From contig OZ020251.1 in assembly GCA_963971285.1 (NCBI GenBank), positions 6,572,001 through 6,636,000 on the forward strand: a stretch of 64,000 nt of DNA, given 5' to 3'. Below are positions 11,801 to 24,097 of this stretch, one piece after another. The DNA comes from Astropecten irregularis. Lineage: Eukaryota; Echinodermata; Asteroidea; Paxillosida; Astropectinidae. A model generated the notes under the pieces. That model saw only the letters and a program-made list of their open reading frames with translations, had not been told where the DNA came from and searched no databases. Within the stretch, counting starts at the first letter, position 1; the number at the start of each line of letters is the position of its first letter. The position numbers and the translations under genes are program-made.

Positions 11801-12268
11801 ATCTGTAATGATTTATAAATCATGTTATGACGTTCTACACTGTATATGCATTATTATATGGCAGCGCGCTGTCAAATCCAATATTTAAAAACGATCTTTG
11901 AAATCTGGCTGCTCATTTCTGGGGCAGACTGAGGAAAAACAAAATTACACGTGTCTTTTTATTTTCAGTCTAGATCATAGATCTGAATTTTTGAACCTGA
12001 AGTCGCCCTGCGTAGCGAAATCTGTAATGATTTATAAATCATGTTATGACGTTCTACACTGTATGTGTATTATTATATGGCAGCGCGCTGTCAACTCCAA
12101 TATTTGAAACTATCTTTGAAATCTGGCTGCTCATTTCTGGGGCAGACTGAGGAAACACAAAATTACACGTGTCTTTTTATTTTCAATCTAGATCATAGAT
12201 CTGAATTTTTTTAACCTGAAGTCGCCCTGCATAGCGAAATCTGTAATGATTTATAAATCATGTTATGG

Positions 12269-15200
12269 CGTTCTACACTGTATGTGTATTATTATATGGC
12301 AGCGCGCTGTCAACTGCAATATTTTAAACGATCTTTGAAATCTGGCTGCTCATTTCTGGAGCAGACTGAGGAAAAACAAAATTACAAGTGTCTTTTTATT
12401 TTCAGTCTAGATCATAGATCTGAATTTTTGAACCTGAAGTCGCCCTGCATAGCGAAATCTGTAATGATTTATAAATCATGTTATGACGTTCTACACTGTA
12501 TGTTTATTATTATATGGCAGCGCGCTGTCAAATCCAATATTTGAAAACGATCTTTGAAATCTGGCTGCTCATTTCTGGGGCAGACTGAGGAAAAACAAAA
12601 TTACATGTGTCTTTTTATTTTCAGTCTAGATCATAGATCTGAATTTTTGAACCTGAAGTCGCCCTGCGTAACGAAATCTGTAATGATTTATAAATCATGT
12701 TATGACGTTCTACACTGTATGTGCATTATTATATGGCAGCGCGCTGTCAAATCCAATATTTAAAAACGATCTTTGAAATCTGGCTGCTCATTTCTGGGGC
12801 AGACTGAGGAAAAACAAAATTACACGTGTCTTTTTATTTTCAGTCTAGATCATAGATCTGAATTTTTGAACCTGAAGTCGCCCTGCGTAGCGAAATCTGT
12901 AATGATTTATAAATCATGTTATGACGTTCTACACTGTATGTGTATTATTATATGGCAGCGCGCTGTCAACTCCAATATTTAAAAACGATCTTTGAAATCT
13001 GGCTGCTCATTTCTGGGGCAGACTGAGGAAAAACAAAATTACACGTGTCTTTTTATTTTCAGTCTAGATCATAGATCTGAATTTTTGAACCTGAAGTCGC
13101 CCTGCATAGCGAAATCTGTAATGTTTTACATATCTTACCATACCGGTTTACACTGTATGTGTATGCCAGCACTCAGTCTAATTCTATATTTTGAAGACGA
13201 TCTTTGGAATCTGGCTGGTCATTTCTTGGGCAAACTCAGGAAAAACAAAATTACACGTGTCTTTTTATTTTCAGTCTAGATCATAGATCTGAATTTTTGA
13301 ACCTGAAGTCGCCCTGCATAGTGAAATCTGTAATGATTTATAAATCATGTTATGACGTTCTACACTGTATGTTTATTATTATATGGCAGCGCGCTGTCAA
13401 ATCCAATATTTGAAAACGATCTTTGAAATCCGGCTGCTCATTTCTGGGGCAGACTGAGGAAAAACAAAATTACACGTGTCTTTTTATTTTCAGTCTAGAT
13501 CATAGATCTGAATTATTGAACCTGAAGTCGCCCTGCGTAGCGAAATCTGTAATGATTTATAAATCATGTTATGACGTTCTACACTGTATGTTTATTATTA
13601 TATGGCAGCGCGCTGTCAAATCCAATATTTGAAAACGATCTTTGAAATCTGGCTGCTCATTTCTGGGGCAGACTGAGGAAAAACAAATTTACACGTGTCT
13701 TTTTATTTTCAGTCTAGATCATAGATCTGAATTTTTGAACCTGAAGTCGCCCTGCATAGCGAAATCTGTAATGTTTTACATATCATACCATACCGGTTTA
13801 CACTGTATGTGTATGCCAGCACTCAGTCTAATTCTATATTTTGAAGACGATCTTTGGAATCTGGCTGGTCATTTCTTGGGCAAACTCAGGAAAAACAAAA
13901 TTACACGTGTCTTTTTATTTTCAGTCTAGATCATAGATCTGAATTTTTGAACCTGAAGTCGCCCTGCATAGCGAAATCTGTAATGATTTATAAATCATGT
14001 TATGACGTTCTACACTGTATGTTTATTATTATATGGCAGCGCGCTGTCAAATCCAATATTTGAAAACGATCTTTGAAATCTGGCTGCTCATTTCTGGGGC
14101 AGACTGAGGAAAAACAAAATTACACGTGTCTTTTTATTTTCAGTCTAGATCATAGATCTGAATTATTGAACCTGAAGTCGCCCTGCGTAGCGAAATCTGT
14201 AATGATTTATAAATCATGTTATGACGTTCTACACTGTATGTGTTTTATTATATGGCAGCGCGCTGTCAACTCCAATATTTTAAACTATCTTTGAAATCTG
14301 GCTGCTCATTTCTGGGGCAGACTGAGGAAACAAAAAATTACACGTGTCTTTTTATTTTCAGTATAGATCATAGATCTGAATTATTGAACCTGAAGTCGCC
14401 CTGCGTAGCGAAATCTGTAATGATTTATAAATCATGTTATGACGTTCTACACTGTATGTGTATTATTATATGGCAGCGCGCTGTCAACTCCAATATTTTA
14501 AACGATCTTTGAAATCTGGCTGCTCATTTCTGGAGCAGACTGAGGAAAAACAAAATTACAAGTGTCTTTTTATTTTCAGTCTAGATCATAGATCTGAATT
14601 TTTGAACCTGAAGTCGCCCTGCATAGCGAAATCTGTAATGATTTATAAATCATGTTATGACGTTCTACACTGTATGTTTATTATTATATGGCAGCGCGCT
14701 GTCAAATCCAATATTTGAAAACGATCTTTGAAATCTGGCTGCTCATTTCTGGGGCAGACTGAGGAAAAACAAAATTACATGTGTCTTTTTATTTTCAGTC
14801 TAGATCATAGATCTGAATTTTTGAACCTGAAGTCGCCCGGCGTAGCGAAATCTGTAATGATTTATAAATCATGTTATGACGTTCTACACTGTATGTGCAT
14901 TATTATATGGCAGCGCGCTGTCAAATCTAATATTTAAAAACGATCTTTGAAATCTGGCTGCTCATTTCTGGGGCAGACTGAGGAAAAACAAAATTACACG
15001 TGTCTTTTTATTTTCAGTCTAGATCATAGATCTGAATTTTTGAACCTGAAGTCGCCCTGCGTAGCGAAATCTGTAATGATTTATAAATCATGTTATGACG
15101 TTCTACACTGTATGTGTATTATTATATGGCAGCGCGCTGTCAACTCCAATATTTAAAAACGATCTTTGAAATCTGGCTGCTCATTTCTGGGGCAGACTGA

Positions 15201-16623
15201 GGAAAAACAAAATTACACGTGTCTTTTTATTTTCAGTCTAGATCATAGATCTGAATTTTTGAACCTGAAGTCGCCCTGCATAGCGAAATCTGTAATGTTT
15301 TACATATCTTACCATACCGGTTTACACTGTATTTGTATGCCAGCACTCAGTCTAATTCTATATTTTGAAGACGATCTTTGGAATCTGGCTGGTCATTTCT
15401 TGGGCAAACTCAGGAAAAACAAAATTACACGTGTCTTTTTATTTTCAGTCTAGATCATAGATCTGAATTTTTGAACCTGAAGTCGCCCTGCGTAGCGAAA
15501 TCTGTAATGATTTATAAATCATGTTATGACGTTCTACACTGTATGTGTATTATTATATGGCAGCGCGCTGTCAACTCCAATATTTTAAACTATCTTTGAA
15601 ATCTGGCTGCTCATTTCTGGGGCAGACTGAGGAAACAAAAAAATTACACGTGTCTTTTTATTTTCAGTCTAGATCATAGATCTGAATTATTGAACCTGAA
15701 GTCTCCCTGCGTAGCGAAATCTGTAATGATTTATAAATCATGTTATGACGTTCTACACTGTATGTGTATTATTATATGGCAGCGCGCTGTCAACTCCAAT
15801 ATTTTAAACGATCTTTGAAATCTGGCTGCTCATTTCTGGAGCAGACTGAGGAAAAACAAAATTACAAGTGTCTTTTTATTTTCAGTCTAGATCATAGATC
15901 TGAATTTTTGAACCTGAAGTCGCCCTGCATAGCGAAATCTGTAATGATTTATAAATCATGTTATGACGTTCTACACTGTATGTTTATTATTATATGGCAG
16001 CGCGCTGTCAAATCCAATATTTGAAAACGATCTTTGAAATCTGGCTGCTCATTTCTGGGGCAGACTGAGGAAAAACAAAATTACATGTGTCTTTTTATTT
16101 TCAGTCTAGATCATAGATCTGAATTTTTGAACCTGAAGTCGCCCTGCGTAGCGAAATCTGTAATGATTTATAAATCATGTTATGACGTTCTACACTGTAT
16201 ATGCATTATTATATGGCAGCGCGCTGTCAAATCCAATATTTAAAAACGATCTTTGAAATCTGGCTGCTCATTTCTGGGGCAGACTGAGGAAAAACAAAAT
16301 TACACGTGTCTTTTTATTTTCAGTCTAGATCATAGATCTGAATTTTTGAACCTGAAGTCGCCCTGCGTAGCGAAATCTGTAATGATTTATAAATCATGTT
16401 ATGACGTTCTACACTGTATGTGTATTATTATATGGCAGCGCGCTGTCAACTCCAATATTTGAAACTATCTTTGAAATCTGGCTGCTCATTTCTGGGGCAG
16501 ACTGAGGAAACACAAAATTACACGTGTCTTTTTATTTTCAATCTAGATCATAGATCTGAATTTTTTTAACCTGAAGTCGCCCTGCATAGCGAAATCTGTA
16601 ATGATTTATAAATCATGTTATGG
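12269..16623 (+). repeat. 20-mer HOR, copy 2 (4355 bp)
   Basis: Direct tandem duplicate of 7914-12268. Every rare mark listed for copy 1 is present at +4355 (for example CCCGGCGTAG at 14837 and AGTCTCCCTG at 15701). The one internal difference I noticed is AAAACTAAATT near 8889 in copy 1 against AAAACAAAATT near 13244 here. The duplication seam is limited to 12269-12286, the bases identical to both the left and right contexts. After 16641 the copies part (GTGTATT versus GTGCATT). Confidence 0.95.
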
Positions 16624-19600
16624 CGTTCTACACTGTATGTGCATTATTATATGGCAGCGCGCTGTCAACTCCAATATTTGAAAACGATCTTTGAAATCTG
16701 GCTGCTCATTTCTGGAGCAGACTGAGGAAAAACAAAATTACAAGTGTCTTTTTATTTTCAGTCTAGATCATAGATCTGAATTATTGAACCTGAAGTCGCC
16801 CTGCGTAGCGAAATCTGTAATGATTTATAAATCATGTTATGACGTTCTACACTGTATGTGTATTATTATATGGCAGCGCGCTGTCAACTCCAATATTTGA
16901 AAACGATCTTTGAAATCTGGCTGCTCATTTCTGGAGCAGACTGAGGAAAAACAAAATTACAAGTGTCTTTTTATTTTCAGTCTAGATCATAGATCTGAAT
17001 TTTTTTAACCTGAAGTCGCCCTGCATAGCGAAATCTGTAATGATTTATAAATCATGTCATGGCGTTCTACACTGTATGTGTATTATTATATGGCAGCGCG
17101 CTGTCAAATCAAATATTTGGAAACGATCTTTGAAATCTGGCTGCTCATTTTTGGAGCAGACTGAGGAAAAACAAAATTACAAGTGTCTTTTTATTTTCAG
17201 TCTAGATCATAGATCTGAATTTTTGAACCTGAAGTCGCCCTGCGTAGCGAAATCTGTAATGATTTATAAATCATGTTATGACGTTCTACACTGTATGTGT
17301 ATTATTATATGGCAGCGCGCTGTCAACTCCAATATTTAAAAACGATCTTTGAAATCTGGCTGCTCATTTCTGGGGCAGACTGAGGAAAAACAAAATTACA
17401 CGTGTCTTTTTATTTTCAGTCTAGATCATAGATCTGAATTTTTGAATCTGAAGTCGCCCTGCATAGCGAAATCTGTAATGTTTTACATATCTTACCATAC
17501 CGGTTTACACTGTATGTGTATGCCAGCACTCAGTCTAATTCTATATTTTGAAGACGATCTTTGGAATCTGGCTGGTCATTTCTTGGGCAAACTCAGGAAA
17601 AACAAAATTACACGTGTCTTTTTATTTTCAGTCTAGATCATAGATCTGAATTATTGAACCTGAAGTCGCCCTGCGTAGCGAAATCTGTAATGATTTATAA
17701 ATCATGTTATGACGTTCTACACTGTATGTGTATTATTATATGGCAGCGCGCTGTCAACTCCAATATTTGAAAACGATCTTTGAAATCTGGCTGCTCATTT
17801 CTGGAGCAGACTGAGGAAAAACAAAATTACAAGTGTCTTTTTATTTTCAGTCTAGATCATAGATCTGAATTTTTTTAACCTGAAGTCGCCCTGCATAGCG
17901 AAATCTGTAATGATTTATAAATCATGTCATGGCGTTCTACACTGTATGTGTATTATTATATGGCAGCGCGCTGTCAACTCCAATATTTGAAAACGATCTT
18001 TGAAATCTGGCTGCTCATTTCTGGAGCAGACTGAGGAAAAACAAAATTACAAGTGTCTTTTTATTTTCAGTCTAGATCATAGATCTGAATTATTGAACCT
18101 GAAGTCGCCCTGCGTAGCGAAATCTGTAATGATTTATAAATCATGTTATGACGTTCTACACTTTATTTTTATTATTATATGGCAGCGCGCTGTCAAATCC
18201 AATATTTGAAAACGATCTTTGAAATCTGGCTGCTCATTTCTGGGGCAGACTGAGGAAAAACAAAATTACACGTGTCTTTTTATTTTCAGTCTAGATCATA
18301 GATCTGAATTATTGAACCTGAAGTCGCCCTGCGTAGCGAAATCTGTAATGATTTATAAATCATGTTATGACGTTCTACACTGTATGTGTATTATTATATG
18401 GCAGCGCGCTGTCAACTCCAATATTTGAAAACGATCTTTGAAATCTGGCTGCTCATTTCTGGAGCAGACTGAGGAAAAACAAAATTACAAGTGTCTTTTT
18501 ATTTTCAGTCTAGATCATAGATCTGAATTTTTTTAACCTGAAGTCGCCCTGCATAGCGAAATCTGTAATGATTTATAAATCATGTCATGGCGTTCTACAC
18601 TGTATGTGTATTATTATATGGCAGCGCGCTGTCAACTCCAATATTTGAAAACGATCTTTGAAATCTGGCTGCTCATTTCTGGAGCAGACTGAGGAAAAAC
18701 AAAATTACAAGTGTCTTTTAATTTTCAGTCTAGATCATAGATCTGAATTATTGAACCTGAAGTCGCCCTGCGTAGCGAAATCTGTAATGATTTATAAATC
18801 ATGTTATGACGTTCTACACTGTATGTGTATAATTATATGGCAGCGCGCTGTCAACTCCAATATTTGAAACTATCATTGAAATCTGGCTGCTCATTTCTGG
18901 GGCAGACTGAGGAAACAAAAAATTACACGTGTCTTTTTATTTTCAGTCTAGATCATAGATCTGAATTTTTTTAACCTGAAGTCGCCCTGCATAGCAAAAT
19001 CTGTAATGATTTATAAATCATGTCATGGCGTTTTACACTGTATGTGTATTATTATATGGCAGCGCGCTGTCAAATCAAATATTTGAAAACGATCTTTGAA
19101 ATCTGGCTGCTCATTTCTGGAGCAGACTGAGGAAAAACAAAATTACAAGTTTCTTTTTATTTTCAGTCTAGATCATAGATCTGAATTTTTGAACCTGAAG
19201 TCGCCCTGCGTAGCGAAATCTGTAATGATTTATAAATCATGTTATGACGTTCTACACTGTATGTGTATTATTATATGGCAGCGCGCTGTCAACTCCAATA
19301 TTTAAAAACGATCTTTGAAATCTGGCTGCTCATTTCTGGGGCAGACTGAGGAAAAACAAAATTACATGTGTCTTTTTATTTTCAGTCTAGATCATAGATC
19401 TGAATTTTTGAATCTGAAGTCGCCCTGCATAGCGAAATCTGTAATGTTTTACATATCTTACCATACCGGTTTACACTGTATGTGTATGCCAGCACTCAGT
19501 CTAATTCTATATTTCGAAGACGATCTTTGGAATCTGGCTGGTCATTTCTTGGGCAAACTCAGGAAAAACAAAATTACACGTGTCTTTTTATTTTCAGTCT

Positions 19601-20170
19601 AGATCATAGATCTGAATTTTTGAACCTGAAGTCGCCCTGCATAGCGAAATCTGTAATGATTTATAAATCATGTTATGACGTTCTACACTTTATGTTTATT
19701 ATTATATGGCAGCGCGCTGTCAAATCCAATATTTGAAAACGATCTTTGAAATCTGGCTGCTCATTTCTGGGGCAGACTGAGGAAAAACAAAATTACACGT
19801 GTCTTTTTATTTTCAGTCTAGATCATAGATCTGAATTATTGAACCTGAAGTCGCCCTGCGTAGCGAAATCTGTAATGATTTATAAATCATGTTATGACGT
19901 TCTACACTGTATGTTTATTATTATATGGCAGCGCGCTGTCAAATCCAATATTTGAAAACGATCTTTGAAATCTGGCTGCTCATTTCTGGGGCAGACTGAG
20001 GAAAAACAAATTTACACGTGTCTTTTTATTTTCAGTCTAGATCATAGATCTGAATTTTTGAACCTGAAGTCGCCCTGCATAGCGAAATCTGTAATGTTTT
20101 ACATATCATACCATACCGGTTTACACTGTATGTGTATTATTATATGGCAGCGCGCTGTCAACTCCAATAT
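16624..20170 (+). repeat. A/B satellite with local 658-bp and 1966-bp repeats
   Basis: Sixteen monomers plus a truncated one. A three-monomer cassette of 658 bp recurs (17561-18218, then 18219-18875), and a nine-monomer stretch of 1966 bp links the B monomers at 17349 and 19315. The monomer at 19965 is a B/A chimera: B centre with ACCATACCGG, then an A tail with TATTATATGGCAGCGCGCTG. The run stops inside a monomer at 20170, where it joins a truncated E block. Private marks are TTTTAATTTTCAG (18718), ATCATTGAAATC (18873) and ATATTTCGAAG (19511). Confidence 0.85.
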
Positions 20171-20334
20171 TTGACCATAATTCACTGACTATGTCAGACG
20201 ACTGGCTCATGCCATGCTTATAGGCAAGCCCATAGAGCCTGCGTGGAAAAAAATGAGTTGTGACATGAAATGGTCCTGGATTATGTTTGTCATAGTCAGT
20301 TAGATGCGGTCTAGTTTCCACCTTCGTGCATAAG
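20171..20334 (+). repeat. E block 2, 5'-truncated (164 bp)
   Basis: Begins at TTGACCATAATTC, joined directly to a satellite CCAATATTTGA. Four bases (TTGA) could belong to either side, consistent with a microhomology-type junction. Only the 3' third of E is present. It shares ATGTCAGACG with E block 1 against ATGCCAGACG in the later copies, which places it with the older form. A D-type tail (CCCGCGGTCAAATCC) follows, then the B monomer at 20393. Confidence 0.88.
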
Positions 20335-21252
20335 ATTGTGTATCATTATATATGACAGCCCGCGGTCAAATCCTATATTTTGAACACGATCTTTGAAATC
20401 TGGCTGCTCATTTCTGGGGCAGACTGAGGAAAAACAAAATTACACGTGTCTTTTTATTTTCAGTCTAGATCATAGATCTGAATTTTTGAACCTGAAGTCG
20501 CCCTGCATAGCGAAATCTGTAATGTTTTACATATCATACCATACCGGTTTACACTGTATGTGCATGCCAGCACTCAGTCTAATTCTATATTTTGAAGACG
20601 ATCTTTGGAATCTGGCTGGTCATTTCTTGGGCAAACTCAGGAAAAACAAAATTACACGTGTCTTTTTATTTTCAGTCTAGATCATAGATCTGAATTTTTG
20701 AACCTGAAGTCGCCCTGCATAGCGAAATCTGTAATGATTTATGAATCATGTTATGACGTTCTACACTGTATGTTTATTATTATATGGCAGCGCGCTGTCA
20801 AATCCAATATTTGAATCTATCTTTGAAATCTGGCTGCTCATTTCTGGGGCAGACTGAGGAAAAACAAAATTACTCGTGTCTTTTTATTTTCAGTCTAGAT
20901 CATAGATCTGAATTTTTGAACCTGAAGTCGCCCTGCATAGCGAAATCTGTAATGATTTATAAATCATGTTATTGCGTTCTACACTGTAGCGCGCTGTCAA
21001 ATCCAATATTTGAAAACGATCTTTGAAATCTGGCTGCTCATTTCTGGGGCAGACTGAGGAAAAACAAAATTACACGTGTCTTTTTATTTTCAGTCTAGAT
21101 CATAGATCTGAATTTTTGAACATGAAGTCGCCCTGCATAGCGAAATCTGTAATGATTTATAAATCATGTTATGACGTTCTACACTGTATGTGTATTATTA
21201 TATGGCAGCGCGCTTTCAACTCCAATATTTGAAACTATCTTTGAAATATGGC
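20335..21252 (+). repeat. B, A and A-short monomers between truncated E blocks
   Basis: Starts with a 58-bp D tail, then B (20393), A with the TGG/TTGGG head (20605), A-short (20823) and A (21023). It ends about 12 bp into the next monomer (21241, TTGAAATATGGCTG), where truncated E block 3 is joined. It introduces the A-short class and the GCGCGCTTTCAAC tail variant that dominate the 22-28 kb region. Confidence 0.82.
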
Positions 21253-21326
21253 TGACATGAAATGGTCCTGGATTATGTTTGTCATAGTCAGTTAGATGCG
21301 GTCTAGTTTCCACCTTCGTGCATAAG
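21253..21326 (+). repeat. E block 3, 5'-truncated (74 bp)
   Basis: Begins at TGACATGAAATGG, fused to a monomer head ending ATGGC. In complete copies this point is preceded by GAGTTG. The breakpoint differs from that of E block 2, so the two truncations are separate events. A D-type tail with ATCATTTTATATGAC follows. Confidence 0.88.
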
Positions 21327-22396
21327 TTTGTGTATCATTTTATATGACAGCCCGCGGTCAAATCCTATATTTTGAACACGATCTTTGAAATATGGCTGCT
21401 CATTTCTGGGGCAGACTGAGGAAAAACAAAATTACACGTGTCTTTTTATTTTCAGTCTAGATCATAGATCTGAATTTTTGAACCTGAAGTCGCCCTGCAT
21501 AGCGAAATCTGTAGTGATTTATAAATCATGTTATGACGTTCTACACTGTTTTTGTATTATTATATGGCTGCGCGCTGTCAAATCCAATATTTGAAAACGA
21601 TCTTTGAAATCTGGCTGCTCATTTTTGTGGCAGACTGAGGAAAAACAAAATTACACGTGTCTTTTTATTTTCAGTCTAGATCATAGATCTGAATTTTTGA
21701 ACCTGAAGTCGCCCTGCGTAGCGCAATCTGTAATGATTTATAAATCATGTTATGACGTTCTACACTGTATGTGTATTATTATATGGCAGCGCGCTGTCAA
21801 ATCCAATATTTGAAAACGATCTTTGAAATCTGGCTTCTCATTTCAGGGGCAGACTGAGGAAAAAACAAAATTACACGTGTCTTTTTATTTTCAGTCTAGA
21901 ACATAGATCTGAATTTTTGAACCTGAAGTCGCCCTGCATAGCGAAATCTGTAATGTTTTACATATCAAACCATACCAGTTTACACTGTATGTGTATGCCA
22001 GCACTCAGTCTAATTCTATATTTTGAAGACGATCTTTGGAATCTGGCTGGTCATTTCTTGGGCAAACTCAGGAAAAACAAAATTACACGGGTCTTTTTAT
22101 TTTCAGTCTAGATCATAGATCTGAATTGCTGAACCTGAAGTCGCTGTGCGTAGTGAAATCTGTAATGATTTATATATCATGTTATGACGTTCTACACTGT
22201 ATGTGTATTATTATATGGCAGCGCGCTTTCAACTCCAGTATTTGAAACTATCTTTGAAATATGGCTGCTCATTTCTGGGGCAGACTGAGGAAAAACAAAA
22301 TTACACGTGTCTTTTTATTTTCAGTCTAGATCATAGATCTGAATTTTTGAACCTGAAGTCGCCCTGCGTAGCGAAATCTGTAATGGTTTATAAATC
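21327..22396 (+). repeat. A and B monomers preceding the 2698-bp HOR
   Basis: D tail, then monomers at 21385, 21604, about 21823 (B, with AAACCATACCAG and AGAACATAGATC, breaking the AGATC dyad), 22036 and 22254. The monomer at 21385 has GTAGTGATTTAT, the allele that marks the first member of the later 652-bp trimer. The one at 21604 has TTTTTGTGGCAG, resembling the trimer's second member. This may be a source region for the trimer. Confidence 0.75.
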
Positions 22397-23322
22397 ATGT
22401 TATGACGTTCTACACTGTATGTGTATTATTATATGGCAGCGCGCTGTCAAATCCAATATTTGAATCTATCTTTGAAATCTGGCTGCTCATTTCTGGGGCA
22501 GACTGAGGAAAAACAAAATTACTCGTGTCTTTTTATTTTCAGTCTAGATCATAGATCTGAATTTTTGAACCTGAAGTCACCCTGCATAGCGAAATCTGTA
22601 ATGATTTATAAATCATGTCATTGCGTTCTACACTGTAGCGCGCTGTCAAATCCAATATTTGAAAACGATCTTTGAAATGTGGCTGCTAATTTCTGGGGCA
22701 GACTGAGGAAAAACAAAATTACACGTGTCTTTTTATTTTCAGTCTAGATCATAGATCCGAATTTTTGAACCTGAAGTCGCCCTGCATAGCGAAATCTGTA
22801 ATGATTTATAAATCATGTTATGACGTTCTACACTGTATGTGTATTATTATATGGCAGCGCGCTTTCAACTCCAATATTTGAAACTATCTTTGAAATATGG
22901 CTGCTCATTTCTGGGGCAGACTGAGGAAAAACAAAATTACACGTGTCTTTTTATTTTCAGTCTAGATCATAGATCTGAATTTTTGAACCTGAAGTCGCCC
23001 TGCATAGCGAAATATGTAATGATTTATATATCATGTTATGACGTTCTACACTGTATGTGTATTATTATATGGCAGCGCGCTGTCAAATCCAATATTTTGA
23101 AAACGATCTTTGAAATCTGGCTGCTCATTTCTCGGGCAAACTCAGGAAAAACAAAATTACACGTGTCTTTTTATTTTCAGTGTAGGTCATAGATCTGAAT
23201 TGCTGAACCTGAAGTCGCTCTGCGTAGCGAAATCTTTAATGATTTATTATATCATGTTATTACGTTCTACACTGTATCTGTATTATATGTGGCAGTCTAA
23301 TTCTATATTTTGAACACGATCT

Positions 23323-24097
23323 TTGAAATCTGACTGCTTAATTATGGGGCAAACTGAGGAAAATTCCAATTGCACTTGTCTTTTTATTTTCAGTCTAGAT
23401 CAACGATCTTAATTTCTAATCCTGAAGTCCCCCTGCGAAGCAAAATCTGTAATGATTTATATATCATGTTATTATGCTCAACACTGTATGAGTGTTATAT
23501 TTAGAATACTAAACTCAATGAAATATTATAAGTGATTCACACTAAAGTGTCGATTTTACGAAGCCCGAGGATCGATCGTACCCCCATAGTATCCTACGTA
23601 GGGCTGCAAGGCATAATTCATAGGTCATACGACTAATAGTTTGAGGTTACTGCAGTCCCACGTATTGGGCCGTTAGAATTATTTTTTTCACGATTTTTTA
23701 TTTCGTCCTTCGCACTAACGTCCCACGGTAAGCAATGCAGTAAAACATAAAATCATAAACCGATCACCTAAAAAATGTCTGAAATCAAGTGAAAACGTTC
23801 CACCTCCCACTAAAAAAATCATAACGCGCTTTAGCAATGAGCCCGTGTACAAACCATATTACGAAGGCTGGAATCTTGACCATAATTCACTGACTATGCC
23901 AGACGACTGGCTCATGCCATGCTTATAGGCAAGCCCATAGAGCCTGCGTGGAAAAAAATGAGTTGTGACATGAGATGGTCCTGAATTATGTTTGTCATAG
24001 TCAGTTAGATGCGGTCTAGTTTCCACCTTCGTGCATAAGTTTGTGTATCATTATATATGACAGCCCGCGGTAAAATCCTATATTTTGAACACGATCT
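23323..24097 (+). repeat. Reference D-E composite (775 bp): monomer D split by block E
   Basis: D starts as a diverged monomer (CTGACTGCTTAATTATGGGG, then TTCCAATTGCACTTGTC) and keeps the TTTTTATTTTCAG core and the AGATC-AAC-GATCT dyad. At 23500, after GAGTGTTATAT, the 539-bp E block begins. After E, 58 bp (24040-24097) again align with a type-A tail: GTGTATCATTATATATGAC, then CCGCGG where A has GCGCGC, then CAAATCC-like sequence and the GATCT junction. E therefore sits inside one monomer. The flanks overlap by roughly 15 bp (GTGTTATAT on the left, GTGTATCATTATAT on the right), which could be a degenerate target-site duplication. Confidence 0.85.
23501..24039 (+). repeat. E block 4 (539 bp), type I reference
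   Basis: Type I states: CATAGTATCC, CTACGTAG, CACGGTAAGC, AAAACGTTCC, AATCATAACG, CTTGACCAT and CCTGAATTATG. Small dyads inside: ACACT-AA-AGTGT (23539-23550), GATCGATC (23570-23577), the perfect CCTACGTAGG (23593-23602) and ACTGCAGT (23649-23656). ACTGACTATG (23889-23898) is the exact inverse of CATAGTCAGT (23996-24005). No open frame of useful length, tRNA-like box pair or poly-A tail is visible, so I do not assign it to a transposon family. Private: CTCCCACTA and CATGAGATGG. Confidence 0.85.

Larger units (their letters stand above)
7914..12268 (+). repeat. 20-mer HOR, copy 1 (4355 bp)
   Basis: Twenty monomers with starts at 7980, 8199, 8418, 8637(B), 8849, 9068, 9287(B), 9499, 9718, 9936, 10154, 10373, 10592, 10811(B), 11023, 11241, 11460, 11679, 11898 and 12116. 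The order is itself nested: 7980-9067 recurs at 10154 (offset 2174), three of those monomers recur again at 11460 (offset 1306), and 8849-9498 recurs at 9499 in shorter form (offset 650). Rare marks are AATCCGGCTG (9074), CAAATTTACACG (9330), GTGTTTTATT (9887), CAGTATAGATC (10006), CCCGGCGTAG (10482) and AGTCTCCCTG (11346). All recur 4355 bp downstream. Confidence 0.95.

Noticed and set aside
7914..16623. Assembly artefact as the explanation for the duplicated HOR
   Set aside because: It cannot be excluded without reads, but the copies have at least one internal difference and distinct left and right contexts, and several other near-identical pairs of other sizes exist, which fits a genuine satellite.
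20121..20321. Minus-strand 66-codon frame across truncated E block 2
   Set aside because: It crosses the E/satellite junction and is not maintained in the complete E copies, where the same region meets stops and different A-run lengths. Chance frame.
23889..24005. Hairpin RNA gene formed by ACTGACTATG and CATAGTCAGT
   Set aside because: The arms are only 10 bp and about 100 bp apart, with no extended pairing, and I see no promoter or terminator beside them. Kept only as a structural note.
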